The notes under the pieces were generated by a model. That model saw only the letters and a program-made list of their open reading frames with translations. It had not been told where the DNA came from and searched no databases. Shown here in pieces: positions 45,759-54,533 of a DNA stretch of 64,000 nucleotides (within the stretch, counting starts at the first letter, position 1; each line of letters starts with the position of its first letter). The DNA lies in contig CALFUL010000014.1 in assembly GCA_937929935.1 (NCBI GenBank), positions 1 through 64,000 of the forward strand, read 5' to 3'. Both the position numbers and the translations under genes were made by a program. Origin of the DNA: an uncultured Flavobacteriaceae bacterium (GTDB lineage Bacteria; Bacteroidota; Bacteroidia; Flavobacteriales; Flavobacteriaceae).

Positions 45759-46604
45759 ATGAAAACATTTATAAAAAAACGCTTTAAAAAGACTATTGCT
45801 ATTCTAATTTCATTATTTGCGGTGCTTTTCTTCTTTAGACTTCTATATGGGTACCAAACCGTAACCGAGCCAACAATATCTAATGTTGTTTATGATATGG
45901 TAGATTTTTCTTCTGAAAATCGCAAAAACTATGCTACTAAAAAACACTTATTCAATACGGGCATGACGCCAGTAAGCGTAGATCAGAAGTATGAGAAAAT
46001 TGCTGATATAAATACAGTTTCAACCAAATTTAATCAAGAAGAGAAACAGATTCGTACCCATGTAAAAGAATATGAAGGTTTGATTCAGTTTGAGAACAAA
46101 AGTGGTAATGAAGGCCATCGTAGATTGAATTTAATAATTGGTATTCCGCCTGAAAACTTTGATTCAATCTATCATAACTTAATTAAAATTGGTAGAATTC
46201 AATCAAAACAAATCACAAAAACAGATAAAACAAACGAGTACAAAGAACTTAATGCAAAAAAAGCATCACTTGAAAAGGTACGCAGTTCTTTAATTGAACT
46301 AAAAGCCAAAAGCGGGCGTATAGACGAGTATATGCAGTTAGAAAATCGAATATTAGAAATTGAACAACAATTACAAGAACTAGGCGTGAGCTTAGGAAAC
46401 TTTGATGATGAAAACGAATTCTGCACCGTAAAGGTGGCTTTATCTGAAACGAAATTTATTGAAATAAGTTTAATTCATAGAGTCAAAGTTGCTTTAGAAT
46501 GGACGCTTAAATATTACGCCCTTTCGCTTATTGGACTATCGTTCGCAATTCTTTTGGCTTACCTTTTATTATTAGCTGTAGAAAAACTACGAACAAATAC
46601 TTAA
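45759..46604 (+). CDS. DUF4349 domain membrane protein
   Basis: This 281-residue protein has an N-terminal membrane helix (IAILISLFAVLFFFRLLYG), an extracytoplasmic DUF4349 domain (PF14257) with a central coiled coil (about 140-210, KELNAKKASLEKVRSSLIELK and LENRILEIEQQLQELG), and a C-terminal helix pair (YALSLIGLSFAILLAYLLLLAVEKL). The family is conserved as an envelope protein of unknown function. It begins about 200 bases from the divergent sensor kinase gene and is followed by the VWA gene. Confidence 0.8.
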   Translation: MKTFIKKRFKKTIAILISLFAVLFFFRLLYGYQTVTEPTISNVVYDMVDFSSENRKNYATKKHLFNTGMTPVSVDQKYEKIADINTVSTKFNQEEKQIRTHVKEYEGLIQFENKSGNEGHRRLNLIIGIPPENFDSIYHNLIKIGRIQSKQITKTDKTNEYKELNAKKASLEKVRSSLIELKAKSGRIDEYMQLENRILEIEQQLQELGVSLGNFDDENEFCTVKVALSETKFIEISLIHRVKVALEWTLKYYALSLIGLSFAILLAYLLLLAVEKLRTNT

Positions 46605-46660
46605 ACTATTAAATGTAAAAACTACCGCCTATGCGCGAATTGAAATTAAATCTAATACTC

Positions 46661-47842
46661 ATGAAAAAAACAACACAAATTTTAGCACTACTGCTTTTAA
46701 CATTCGCTGTTACATCATCATATGCAGGTGACCTAGAAGTGAAAAACAAGCATACTGAGCCAATAGTAACCCAAACTTCAACTAAGGATAAAAAGAAAGA
46801 CAACAATACAGTTAAGATTGCTCTTCTTTTAGACACTAGTAATAGTATGGATGGATTAATCAACCAAGCAAAAGCACAACTGTGGGATATTGTCAATAAA
46901 TTCGCCCACGCTAGATGCGGTAATGATGTCAGGCCAGATCTTCAAATAGCCCTTTACCAATATGGTAATGACAATTTATCTTCAAGAGAAGGTTACATTC
47001 AACAGGTTTTGAATTTTAGTGGTGACTTAGATGAAATTTCTGAAAAACTATTCTCCTTAACAACAAATGGTGGTGAAGAATACTGTGGCGAAGTAATTCA
47101 AACATCTTTAAAACAATTAGAATGGGGCCAGAACCCTGACAATCTGAAAATGATATTCATTGCTGGCAATGAGCCTTTCAATCAAGGTAAATTAAATTAT
47201 GAAGACGCTTTATGCAATGCAAAAGAAAAAGATGTTATTGTAAACACCATCTTTTGCGGTAACTACGATCAAGGCATAACTAGCTATTGGAAAAATGGAG
47301 CAAGCCTAACTGGTGGAGAATATGTTGCCATAGACCATAATAGACAAGTTGTACATATTGAAACTCCGTATGATAAGGTAATTATTGAATTAAACTCAAA
47401 ATTGAATAACACCTACATTTCTTACGGTAAAATGGGAAGTGCAAAACTCGCATCTCAATCAGTTCAAGATGACAATGCTATGGAAATGAATGAAGCTATA
47501 GTTGTAAAGCGTGCTGTTAGTAAAAGCTCCCGTTTATATAACAACAAAACATGGGATTTAGTAGATGCTGCAGATGACGCAGAGTTCGAGATAGAAGAAA
47601 TTGAAGCTGATGAATTGCCTAAAGAATTAAAAAACAAGTCAAATGCTGAAATGAAAAAATACATTTCAGATAAGAAAAATGAGCGTATCAAAATTCAAAA
47701 AGAAATTCAAGAATTGAACAAAAAAAGGGAAGCTTATATAGCCAAAAACCAAGATAAAGATTCAAATGGTGAATTAGAAAATGCGATGTTAAACGCTATA
47801 AAAAAACAAGCGGAAAAGAAAAATTATACTTGGCAAGAATAA
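46661..47842 (+). CDS. Exported von Willebrand factor A domain protein
   Basis: This 393-residue protein is taken from the ATG at 46661, which gives the signal peptide MKKTTQILALLLLTFAVTSS; an in-frame ATG at 46631 adds ten residues. The VWA domain carries the MIDAS motif D58-T-S60-N-S62 (IALLLDTSNSMDG) and a later KMIFIAGNEPF strand. The rest (about 270-393) is charged, mostly helical and rich in Lys and Glu, ending in a coiled coil. It probably binds a metal-dependent partner in the periplasm. It follows the DUF4349 gene by 56 bases and likely shares its transcript. Confidence 0.85.
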   Translation: MKKTTQILALLLLTFAVTSSYAGDLEVKNKHTEPIVTQTSTKDKKKDNNTVKIALLLDTSNSMDGLINQAKAQLWDIVNKFAHARCGNDVRPDLQIALYQYGNDNLSSREGYIQQVLNFSGDLDEISEKLFSLTTNGGEEYCGEVIQTSLKQLEWGQNPDNLKMIFIAGNEPFNQGKLNYEDALCNAKEKDVIVNTIFCGNYDQGITSYWKNGASLTGGEYVAIDHNRQVVHIETPYDKVIIELNSKLNNTYISYGKMGSAKLASQSVQDDNAMEMNEAIVVKRAVSKSSRLYNNKTWDLVDAADDAEFEIEEIEADELPKELKNKSNAEMKKYISDKKNERIKIQKEIQELNKKREAYIAKNQDKDSNGELENAMLNAIKKQAEKKNYTWQE

Positions 47843-47900
47843 AATTGCTGCTTAAAAAACAACTGTTTTAATAGTTGTTAAAGATAGTTGGTAGGTGTTT

Positions 47901-47938
47901 GAAATGAATCTATTCGATATACTGAATAGGTTCATTTC
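47901..47938. terminator. Bidirectional terminator between convergent genes
   Basis: GAAATGAATCTATTC (47901-47915) pairs with GAATAGGTTCATTTC (47924-47938), with one G-T wobble and an 8-nt loop. T residues follow on the + strand. It serves the VWA gene and the convergent PorP-like gene. Confidence 0.85.
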
Positions 47939-47941
47939 TTT

Positions 47942-48955
47942 TTATTGTGAAGCTGGGCAATAACAATCATATTTACGCTCTGGCTGACCAAAATTATAAC
48001 CTACTGTTATTTGATGAAATCCTCCGCTATCAAAACGAATATCGCCCGTTTGATAAGAGTAGTTATAAGAGACCATGAAATTACCAATGTTGGCGCCGGC
48101 AATAGGGGTAAATAATTGTAAGCGTTGTTCACCTAAATCAGTGCCTGATTGAAATTGTGTACCATCAAAACTTCTGCGGTATGACAACCCTCCCCAAACG
48201 CGACCAAAGTCAACATCTTTATATAATTTCAAATTAAAATCAATTGTCTTTTCTTGAGTAAAATCAGTCATTTGAAATAAAAGTGAAGGCTCAATCTGAA
48301 CTTCATTTCTTCCAAAAATATGACCAACAGAGAAAAGGTATCTTCTTATATTATCTATTCTAATAACCGGTGCAATATCTACATTAGCATTATATAAGTT
48401 TCTGCCGCTTTCTAACAAATTCAATATAGCAAAATGGGCATAAAATTCCATTTTAGTATAAGAAAAACCAAAGTCAACATTAAAATAACTTGCACTATTA
48501 TTAGTACCTGTTACCAGAGGGTCTTGAATAATTGACCTAAACTCAGTTTCATCTAAATTACTTTGTAACAAACCAGCACTTAATCCAAAAGAAAACTGAT
48601 TCAAGTAACGTGCATCATCACCCATTTTTAAATGATGGGCATAGGTTGCTTTTGCTCCAGTTTGCGAATGATACCCGTTTGCATCATTAAAAACAATGAC
48701 ACCTATTGCACTATTTGACTCACCAAGTCTGAAGTGAGCATTTAAGGTTTGTAAATTAGGAGCCTCGTCAACGCTGAACCATTGTTGTCTTGCGGTGGCC
48801 CTTATTTTACCTCCTTCGCCTATACCTGCCATTGATGGATACACCAAATAGTAATTATCAGCTAAATAGTCAAAATATACAGGAATACCTTCTTGAGCAT
48901 TTACTTGAGCACCAAAAATAATGAATGTAAAAAAAGAAAGAATGCGTAATTTCAT
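47942..48955 (-). CDS. PorP/SprF family T9SS outer-membrane protein (solo)
   Basis: This 337-residue protein is taken from the ATG at 48955, which gives the signal peptide MKLRILSFFTFIIFGAQVNAQ. The mature part opens EGIPVYFDYLADNYYLVYPSMAG and continues with ATARQQWFSVDEAPNLQ and IGVIVFNDANGYHSQTG, the family pattern. It ends in FGQPERKYDCYCPASQ, an unusual Cys-containing tail after the last strand. No type B surface protein lies next to it, unlike the other two PorP-like genes here. Together with a full promoter upstream, this fits an orphan or a broader T9SS role. Confidence 0.88.
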   Translation of the reverse strand: MKLRILSFFTFIIFGAQVNAQEGIPVYFDYLADNYYLVYPSMAGIGEGGKIRATARQQWFSVDEAPNLQTLNAHFRLGESNSAIGVIVFNDANGYHSQTGAKATYAHHLKMGDDARYLNQFSFGLSAGLLQSNLDETEFRSIIQDPLVTGTNNSASYFNVDFGFSYTKMEFYAHFAILNLLESGRNLYNANVDIAPVIRIDNIRRYLFSVGHIFGRNEVQIEPSLLFQMTDFTQEKTIDFNLKLYKDVDFGRVWGGLSYRRSFDGTQFQSGTDLGEQRLQLFTPIAGANIGNFMVSYNYSYQTGDIRFDSGGFHQITVGYNFGQPERKYDCYCPASQ

Positions 48956-48986
48956 GAGCTTTTTCAAGGGTAGCTATTAAAACTAC

Positions 48987-49016
48987 CAAATATACTTTAT
49001 AACGAGTGAATAGCAA
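48987..49016 (-). promoter_or_regulatory. Promoter of the solo PorP-like gene
   Basis: On the - strand TTG (49016-49014), a 19-nt spacer and TATATTTG (48994-48987) match the consensus. The start codon at 48955 is about 32 nt further on. Confidence 0.6.
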
Positions 49017-49052
49017 CTATAGTATATACTGCAGAACTTAAGAAATGATTTG

Positions 49053-49060
49053 TACTTTTG
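49053..49060 (+). promoter_or_regulatory. -7 element (TACTTTTG) of the NFU gene
   Basis: TACTTTTG is a full match to TAnnTTTG. The ATG at 49077 is 16 nt downstream, so the leader is very short. An in-frame TTG at 49050 lies upstream of this element and could not be on the transcript. Confidence 0.55.
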
Positions 49061-49076
49061 GCAAAAATTAGTAATT

Positions 49077-49979
49077 ATGAAAGAGTACTCAATAACTGTG
49101 GTTACCACCAATAACCCAACTATTCTTAAATTCGAAACCAATCATTTTATAACGCAAAAGAAAAATTACGAGTTTAAAAATATTGATGAGGCAAAAAATT
49201 CACCTTTAGCGCAACAATTGTTTCATTTACCTTTCATTAAAACAGTTTACATATCAAGTAATTTCATTGGTTTAGAACGTTTTGACATTGTTGAATGGTC
49301 AGATGTAAAAGATGAGGTTGCTCAACAACTTGTTGAGTATTTAAATACAGGTGCCCCTGTTGTTATTGAAGAAGAAACCAACAAACCCATTGCGGTTACT
49401 GTTTACGCTGAAGTTACCCCAAACCCAGCAACCATGAAATTTGTAGCGAGCAGAAAAATTGTACCTGCCACCTATGAATTTAAAAATATTGAGGAGGCTA
49501 AAAATTCAGAGTTAGCAACTGCCTTGTTTCAATTTTCATTTGTTAAACAAGTTTTCATTGATGAAAATTATGTGTCGGTTTCAAAATTTGATGTCGTTGA
49601 ATGGGATGATGTTACCATTGAAATTAGAGAGCTCATACGAAATTTTGTCGCTGAAGGCAAAGAAGTAGTTGCTACTGAAAAAGCAACACCTAGTGCTGCT
49701 AAACCACCAGTTTCTGAAGAAGAAATTGCAGCTTATGATGATACCTCACTTCAAATTATTGATATATTAGAAGAGTATGTAAAACCAGCTGTTGCAAGTG
49801 ATGGGGGTAATATTCTTTTCAAGTCATATGAAGAAAAAACCAAAACTGTAAATGTCATTCTACAAGGCGCATGTAGTGGTTGCCCTTCATCAACCTTTAC
49901 CCTTAAAAACGGAATTGAAACTATGCTCAAAAATATGATGGGCGATAAAGTAAATGAAGTTGTAGCTTTAAATGGCTAA
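49077..49979 (+). CDS. NFU-type iron-sulfur cluster carrier with duplicated N-terminal domain
   Basis: This 300-residue protein carries Fe-S clusters to apoproteins. Two Nfu_N domains (PF08712) stand in tandem, about 1-92 and 105-195, sharing YEFKNI-[DE]-EAKNS and the FD-[IV]-VEW segment. A C-terminal NifU-like domain (PF01106) carries the cluster-binding C266-x2-C269 in GACSGCPSSTFTLKNGIE. The first Nfu_N copy lacks the PNP of the second. The start at ATG 49077 agrees with the -7 box just upstream. Confidence 0.92.
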   Translation: MKEYSITVVTTNNPTILKFETNHFITQKKNYEFKNIDEAKNSPLAQQLFHLPFIKTVYISSNFIGLERFDIVEWSDVKDEVAQQLVEYLNTGAPVVIEEETNKPIAVTVYAEVTPNPATMKFVASRKIVPATYEFKNIEEAKNSELATALFQFSFVKQVFIDENYVSVSKFDVVEWDDVTIEIRELIRNFVAEGKEVVATEKATPSAAKPPVSEEEIAAYDDTSLQIIDILEEYVKPAVASDGGNILFKSYEEKTKTVNVILQGACSGCPSSTFTLKNGIETMLKNMMGDKVNEVVALNG

Positions 49980-50048
49980 TCTCTAAAAACCATTGGGGTA
50001 TTAAACAGAAAAATGATTACCTTGAAAAAAATTTAAAAACAACAAATT

Positions 50049-50249
50049 ATGGCAATTTTAAAAGTTATAGAAGTATTAGCTAATTCAGATAAAAGTTGGG
50101 AAGATGCAACTAAAAAAGCAGTTTCACAGGCTTCTAAATCAGTAAAAAATATTCGATCTGTATACGTGCAAGATCAAAGCGCAAGTGTTAAAGATGGCGA
50201 AGTCAGTGATTTCAGAGTTAACGTAAAAATTACTTTTGAAGTAAAATAA
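50049..50249 (+). CDS. Dodecin family flavin-binding protein
   Basis: This 66-residue protein matches dodecin (PF07311) over its full length: a beta strand AILKVIEVLANS, the SWEDATKKAVSQASKSVKNIRSVYV helix segment quoted in parts, and the VSDFRVNVKITFEV strands. Dodecins assemble into dodecameric spheres that store or buffer flavins. The Trp in SWEDA is the residue that stacks against the flavin. The gene is monocistronic with a strong terminator. Confidence 0.93.
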   Translation: MAILKVIEVLANSDKSWEDATKKAVSQASKSVKNIRSVYVQDQSASVKDGEVSDFRVNVKITFEVK

Positions 50250-50270
50250 TTTACTTCTTATTAAAATTTA

Positions 50271-50308
50271 AAAGCGACTACTCTCAAGAGCTAGTCGCTT
50301 TTTTTTTG
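50271..50308 (+). terminator. Terminator of the dodecin gene
   Basis: AAAGCGACTA (50271-50280) pairs perfectly with TAGTCGCTTT (50292-50301), followed by T residues to 50308. Confidence 0.92.
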
Positions 50309-50341
50309 CATCATTTATTTATTTAAAATTTATAAAGTCAA

Positions 50342-52381
50342 ATGACTGAAAAGCATAAGAACGCACTAATTGATGAGACAAGTCCGTATTTGCTTCAACA
50401 TGCTCATAATCCTGTTAATTGGGTCGCCTGGAATTATGAAATTTTAGAAAAAGCGCAAAAAGAAAATAAGTTACTTCTAATCAGTATTGGCTATGCTGCG
50501 TGTCATTGGTGTCATGTGATGGAGCACGAGTGCTTTGAAGATGAAGAAGTGGCCCAAGTCATGAACTCAAAATATATCAATATCAAAGTTGATCGTGAAG
50601 AAAGACCTGATGTTGATCAAATTTATATGGATGCCCTACAAATGATGACAGGTAGTGGGGGTTGGCCATTAAATATTATTGCTTTACCTGATGGGCGTCC
50701 TTTTTGGGGTGCAACTTATGTCAAAAAACAAGATTGGATTCGAGTACTAAATGAACTTTCAAACCTATATGTAGACAATCCGCAGAAAACAAGAAGCTAT
50801 GCTGAAAATTTAGCAAATGGCATAAAAGCCATAAATCTTGTCGAAAATAAAACTGATGAATCGCTATTTAGTCTGCCCCAGCTTGAGCAAGCCGTATCTA
50901 ATTGGTCAAACTACTTTGATACTTTTTTAGGAGGCTTTAAAAGAGCGCCAAAATTCATGATGCCTGTAAATCTTAATTTTCTTTTACACTACGGTACATC
51001 AAACCAGAATCAAGAGCTTTTAGATTATGTCAATACAACCCTTACCCGAATGGCTTGGGGCGGCATCTTTGATCACGTAGGTGGCGGATTTTCAAGATAT
51101 GCTGTTGACAACAAATGGCATGTACCTCACTTTGAAAAAATGCTTTATGATAACGGACAACTGGTTAGCTTATATTCTAAAGCCTATGCGGCAACTAAAA
51201 ATCAATTATATAAAACAACCGTTGAGCAGACGCTTAGTTTTATTGAAAAAGAATTAATGCATTCTTCCTTCGGATTCTTTTCTTCTTTGGATGCTGATAG
51301 CTTAAACACAAATGGGAAACTTAAAGAAGGTGCCTACTATGTTTGGCAAGAACAAGAACTTAAAGTTTTACTAAAAAAAGATTTTATCGTTTTTAAAGAT
51401 TACTTCAATATCAACTCATATGGCTACTGGGAAGATGGTAACTATGTTCTTATACGGGATGCATCCGTAGAAAAAATAGCTAAAAAACATAATTTACCAA
51501 GTAATGAAGTAACAAAGATAATTGCTCGTTGTATTATCATTTTAGACAAAGAAAGAGCAACACGAAACCGACCTCGTTTAGATGACAAAATACTTACCTC
51601 TTGGAACGGGTTAATGCTCAACGGCCTCATAGATGCCTATCGTTATTTAGAAAATGAAACCTATTTAGAACTGGCGCTTAAAAATGCTTCATTCTTACTG
51701 AAAAATGTAGTCAATTCTGATGGTAGCCTTTGGCACAATCACAAAAACGGAAAAAGCTCAATAAACGGCTATTTAGAAGATTATGCGAGTGTAATTCAGG
51801 CTTTCATCAATTTGTTTGAAGTAACTTTTAACAATTCATGGTTGAAGCACGCCCAAAAATTGACAGATTACTGCATCAAGAATTTCTTTGACACCACTAG
51901 CGGCTTATTTCATTTTACTTCTAAAAAGGATGCTTTTGTGATCAGACGTACTTTAGAAACTTCAGATAATGTAGTACCTGCTTCAAATTCAATTATGGCG
52001 CATAACTTGTTCAAACTTTCGAAATTAGTTTCAAACCAAAGTTATGAAGATACTGCAGTACAAATGCTCAAGAACGTTCAGCATAATTTTGACAAAAACG
52101 CTCAAAACCATGCTAATTGGTTGTCTTTATTACTATGTTTAAAACAACCCTTTTTTGAAATTGCCGCAGTAGGCAAAGATTTCAAAGAGATAGCTGATAC
52201 ATTGAATTCTCAGTATTTACCTAACGTAGTAATTGCAGGTTCAGCAAATAAAGGATCTTTGCCTTTACTTCAAAACAGGTATGTTGAAAATGAGACGTTA
52301 TTCTATGTTTGCGAACAAGGGGCATGCCAATTACCTGTCAAAACTAGTGATGAGGTGCTGCAATTGGTTACCAAAATTTAG
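50342..52381 (+). CDS. DUF255 thioredoxin-like protein (YyaL/SPATA20 type)
   Basis: This 679-residue cytoplasmic protein has an N-terminal thioredoxin-like DUF255 domain (PF03190) with C54-H-W-C57-H in [17 protein letters not shown] large (alpha/alpha)6-barrel follows, with [34 protein letters not shown] and [12 protein letters not shown]. The family is widespread and its biochemical role is not settled. Its 3' end overlaps that of tsaB by 4 bases in convergent orientation. Confidence 0.92.
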   Translation: MTEKHKNALIDETSPYLLQHAHNPVNWVAWNYEILEKAQKENKLLLISIGYAACHWCHVMEHECFEDEEVAQVMNSKYINIKVDREERPDVDQIYMDALQMMTGSGGWPLNIIALPDGRPFWGATYVKKQDWIRVLNELSNLYVDNPQKTRSYAENLANGIKAINLVENKTDESLFSLPQLEQAVSNWSNYFDTFLGGFKRAPKFMMPVNLNFLLHYGTSNQNQELLDYVNTTLTRMAWGGIFDHVGGGFSRYAVDNKWHVPHFEKMLYDNGQLVSLYSKAYAATKNQLYKTTVEQTLSFIEKELMHSSFGFFSSLDADSLNTNGKLKEGAYYVWQEQELKVLLKKDFIVFKDYFNINSYGYWEDGNYVLIRDASVEKIAKKHNLPSNEVTKIIARCIIILDKERATRNRPRLDDKILTSWNGLMLNGLIDAYRYLENETYLELALKNASFLLKNVVNSDGSLWHNHKNGKSSINGYLEDYASVIQAFINLFEVTFNNSWLKHAQKLTDYCIKNFFDTTSGLFHFTSKKDAFVIRRTLETSDNVVPASNSIMAHNLFKLSKLVSNQSYEDTAVQMLKNVQHNFDKNAQNHANWLSLLLCLKQPFFEIAAVGKDFKEIADTLNSQYLPNVVIAGSANKGSLPLLQNRYVENETLFYVCEQGACQLPVKTSDEVLQLVTKI

Positions 52382-53055
52382 GCTTTTTTCTTGGTTTGTA
52401 AAATGAAGTCTTTTAGATAAAAAGGTTCAAAATACGCAACATCTTCAAAGTTTTTTTGCAAATACTTTTCATGTGCCAAACTAGCCATTTCTTTGGTAGA
52501 AGGTACAGCCTCAGTTTTAAATTCAAAATTAGGGTGTTTTAAAACATCGCTGCATTTAAGCGCTCCATTACCAATAAGTACTGTTTTGCCTTGGTCAGCA
52601 TAGGCTGCAAATGAATGTTCATCAATGATTTCAGCTTTTGTATCTCGCACTTCACTTACTTGAGTATTGAACACTTTAGAGTAGACTTCCATTCTTCTGG
52701 CATCTAAAACCGGTATGATAAAATCAAAATTCTTTGATTTCATTTTACATGCTAAACTTTTTAATGTTTCAATGGCAATAAGCGGTTTGTCTAAAGCAAA
52801 GCATAAGCCCTTAGCCGCTGAAACGCCAATTCTTAAACCGGTATACGAACCTGGCCCTTTACTAACGGCTATTGCATCAATATCATGAATAGCTAAAGAA
52901 GCTTCCTCCAGCACTTTTTGAATAAAGACATGCAATTGTTCAGAATGCGAATAATTGGGCGTATCATGTTCATGTATCGCCAAAATTTCGCCCTCTTTAG
53001 CTAATGCTACTGAGCAATTAGTCGTTGCCGTTTCTAAAAGAAGTATTAGTGCCAT
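52378..53055 (-). CDS. tsaB: tRNA threonylcarbamoyladenosine biosynthesis protein TsaB
   Basis: This 225-residue protein of the ASKHA fold partners TsaD and TsaE in t6A37 modification of tRNAs reading ANN codons. It begins [18 protein letters not shown] and has [13 protein letters not shown], the diagnostic [22 protein letters not shown] quoted in part, and [15 protein letters not shown]. The start is the ATG at 53055. A TTG at 53064 in the same frame lies inside the -7 element and cannot be on the message. Confidence 0.95.
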   Translation of the reverse strand: MALILLLETATTNCSVALAKEGEILAIHEHDTPNYSHSEQLHVFIQKVLEEASLAIHDIDAIAVSKGPGSYTGLRIGVSAAKGLCFALDKPLIAIETLKSLACKMKSKNFDFIIPVLDARRMEVYSKVFNTQVSEVRDTKAEIIDEHSFAAYADQGKTVLIGNGALKCSDVLKHPNFEFKTEAVPSTKEMASLAHEKYLQKNFEDVAYFEPFYLKDFILQTKKKA

Positions 53056-53061
53056 TGGCGG

Positions 53062-53069
53062 CAAAAGTA
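53062..53069 (-). promoter_or_regulatory. -7 element (TACTTTTG) of tsaB
   Basis: On the - strand TACTTTTG is a full match. The ATG at 53055 starts only 6 nt after it, so the mRNA is leaderless or nearly so. No -33 box of good fit is seen. Confidence 0.5.
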
Positions 53070-53084
53070 CATTTAATTTAAGCT

Positions 53085-53123
53085 AAAAAAAAAGACCCGC
53101 AAAGTTCCTATGAACTTCGCAGG
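53085..53123 (-). terminator. Terminator of the efflux operon
   Basis: On the - strand GCGAAGTTC pairs with GAACTTTGC (one mismatch, 4-nt loop; 53120-53099), and a run of T residues follows (53093-53085). It lies 24 nt after the TolC-family stop codon. Confidence 0.75.
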
Positions 53124-53146
53124 CCTCATCAATTAAACACTAAATC

Positions 53147-54496
53147 TTAATTTAGTTTAATTGGAATTCCAAAATAAAATTCCAAAACTTTTAATCGAAA
53201 TATATAATCGTATTTAGTACGTACTACATTTGCTTCAGCATTATCAACTCTTGATTGGGCTTGGCTAAAATCAAAAGCATTCATTAATCCTACATCATAA
53301 CGTTCTTTTGAATAATCATAAGCCAAACGTCTTGCCTCTAAGGTTTTTTGTGCTGCCTCATAAGCTTTTGCAAAATTATTTACATCAACATAGGCTTGAT
53401 TAATATTAGTTTCAAGATCTAACTTATTTTGTTCTAATTGTAATTCAGCTCTTTGAACACCAATTTTAGCTCGCTTAACATTGTTCTTATTTACAAAACG
53501 ATTAAAAATAGGAATATTTAATTGAGCACCATAAGAAATTCCATCAAAAATCCATAATTGATCAATAAAATCAGGTCTAAAAAGTTGATTATTCACATCA
53601 GGAATTTGATTACGGTTAGAATAACCTGAACTATAATTAAAGAAACCTGATAATGTTGGTAAAAAAGCACCTTTAGAAATTTGCAAATCTTTTGCAGCTA
53701 TTTCAACATTGGTTTCAGAAAATTTAATGTCATTTCTAAAAGTAAGTGCTTTAGCAAATATTTCTTTAGGACTAAGATTCAATACTTCAGAAGGAGGCAC
53801 TTCATAATCAACCTCAGCCACATCAAAACTTTCATAGTCTGAAATTTGAAGTAATTGCGCTAAACTAATTCTAGAAATCAAAACCAAATTTTGAGAATTC
53901 ACAATGGCTTGCTCTTGACCAGCAGCAGTAGATTCAATTTCTAATAAGTCGCCCCTGGGCAAAACTCCTGCTTCAACCAATTCAGCAGTACGTTTTAAAT
54001 CTTGTTCTGTTACTGCGTATTGTGCTTTTTGAGTAGTCAGTGTTTCTTTATTAGAAATAATTGTCAAATACGCATTTGCAACAGCAAGGCGAATATCATC
54101 TTTTAAATCATCAAGCCTATATTGGCTTGCTATAGCATTGAGTTTAGCTCTACGCAATTGATTTAAATTTTGAAGACCATTGAACAAGGTTACATTAGAA
54201 CTAACTCCCCCATTTGCTCTAAAAGTAGATTCAGTAGTTGGTGCATTTGTACCGGGTACAATTGAAAAACCAACATTGTTTGAAGCACTTAATTGACCAT
54301 TCAAATTAGGTAAAAAATTACCTTGAGCATTTGATATATCTAAAGAAGCATTTTCCAAATCTAATTCGAACTGGGCAATGGTAATATTATTCTCTTCAGC
54401 ATGTAAAATACATTCTTCAAGGGTCCACTTTTTTTGCTGGGCAAATAAAGTACCTGCTGAAAATAACAGCAATAGCAATGTTAGTTTAAATTTCAT
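53147..54496 (-). CDS. TolC family outer-membrane efflux protein
   Basis: This 449-residue protein has a signal peptide (MKFKLTLLLLLFSAGTLFAQ) and begins QKKWTLEECILHAEENNITI. Two OEP domains (PF02321) follow, with long coiled helices and ARRLAYDYSKERYDVGLMNAFDFSQAQ quoted in parts near residue 390. It ends LKVLEFYFGIPIKL, the family's usual close. It would form the outer-membrane duct for the adaptors and permeases encoded upstream. It is the last gene of the operon. Confidence 0.93.
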   Translation of the reverse strand: MKFKLTLLLLLFSAGTLFAQQKKWTLEECILHAEENNITIAQFELDLENASLDISNAQGNFLPNLNGQLSASNNVGFSIVPGTNAPTTESTFRANGGVSSNVTLFNGLQNLNQLRRAKLNAIASQYRLDDLKDDIRLAVANAYLTIISNKETLTTQKAQYAVTEQDLKRTAELVEAGVLPRGDLLEIESTAAGQEQAIVNSQNLVLISRISLAQLLQISDYESFDVAEVDYEVPPSEVLNLSPKEIFAKALTFRNDIKFSETNVEIAAKDLQISKGAFLPTLSGFFNYSSGYSNRNQIPDVNNQLFRPDFIDQLWIFDGISYGAQLNIPIFNRFVNKNNVKRAKIGVQRAELQLEQNKLDLETNINQAYVDVNNFAKAYEAAQKTLEARRLAYDYSKERYDVGLMNAFDFSQAQSRVDNAEANVVRTKYDYIFRLKVLEFYFGIPIKLN

Positions 54497-54533
54497 GTCC
54501 TAATTTTTTGATTATTGATTTTGATTGATGCTT

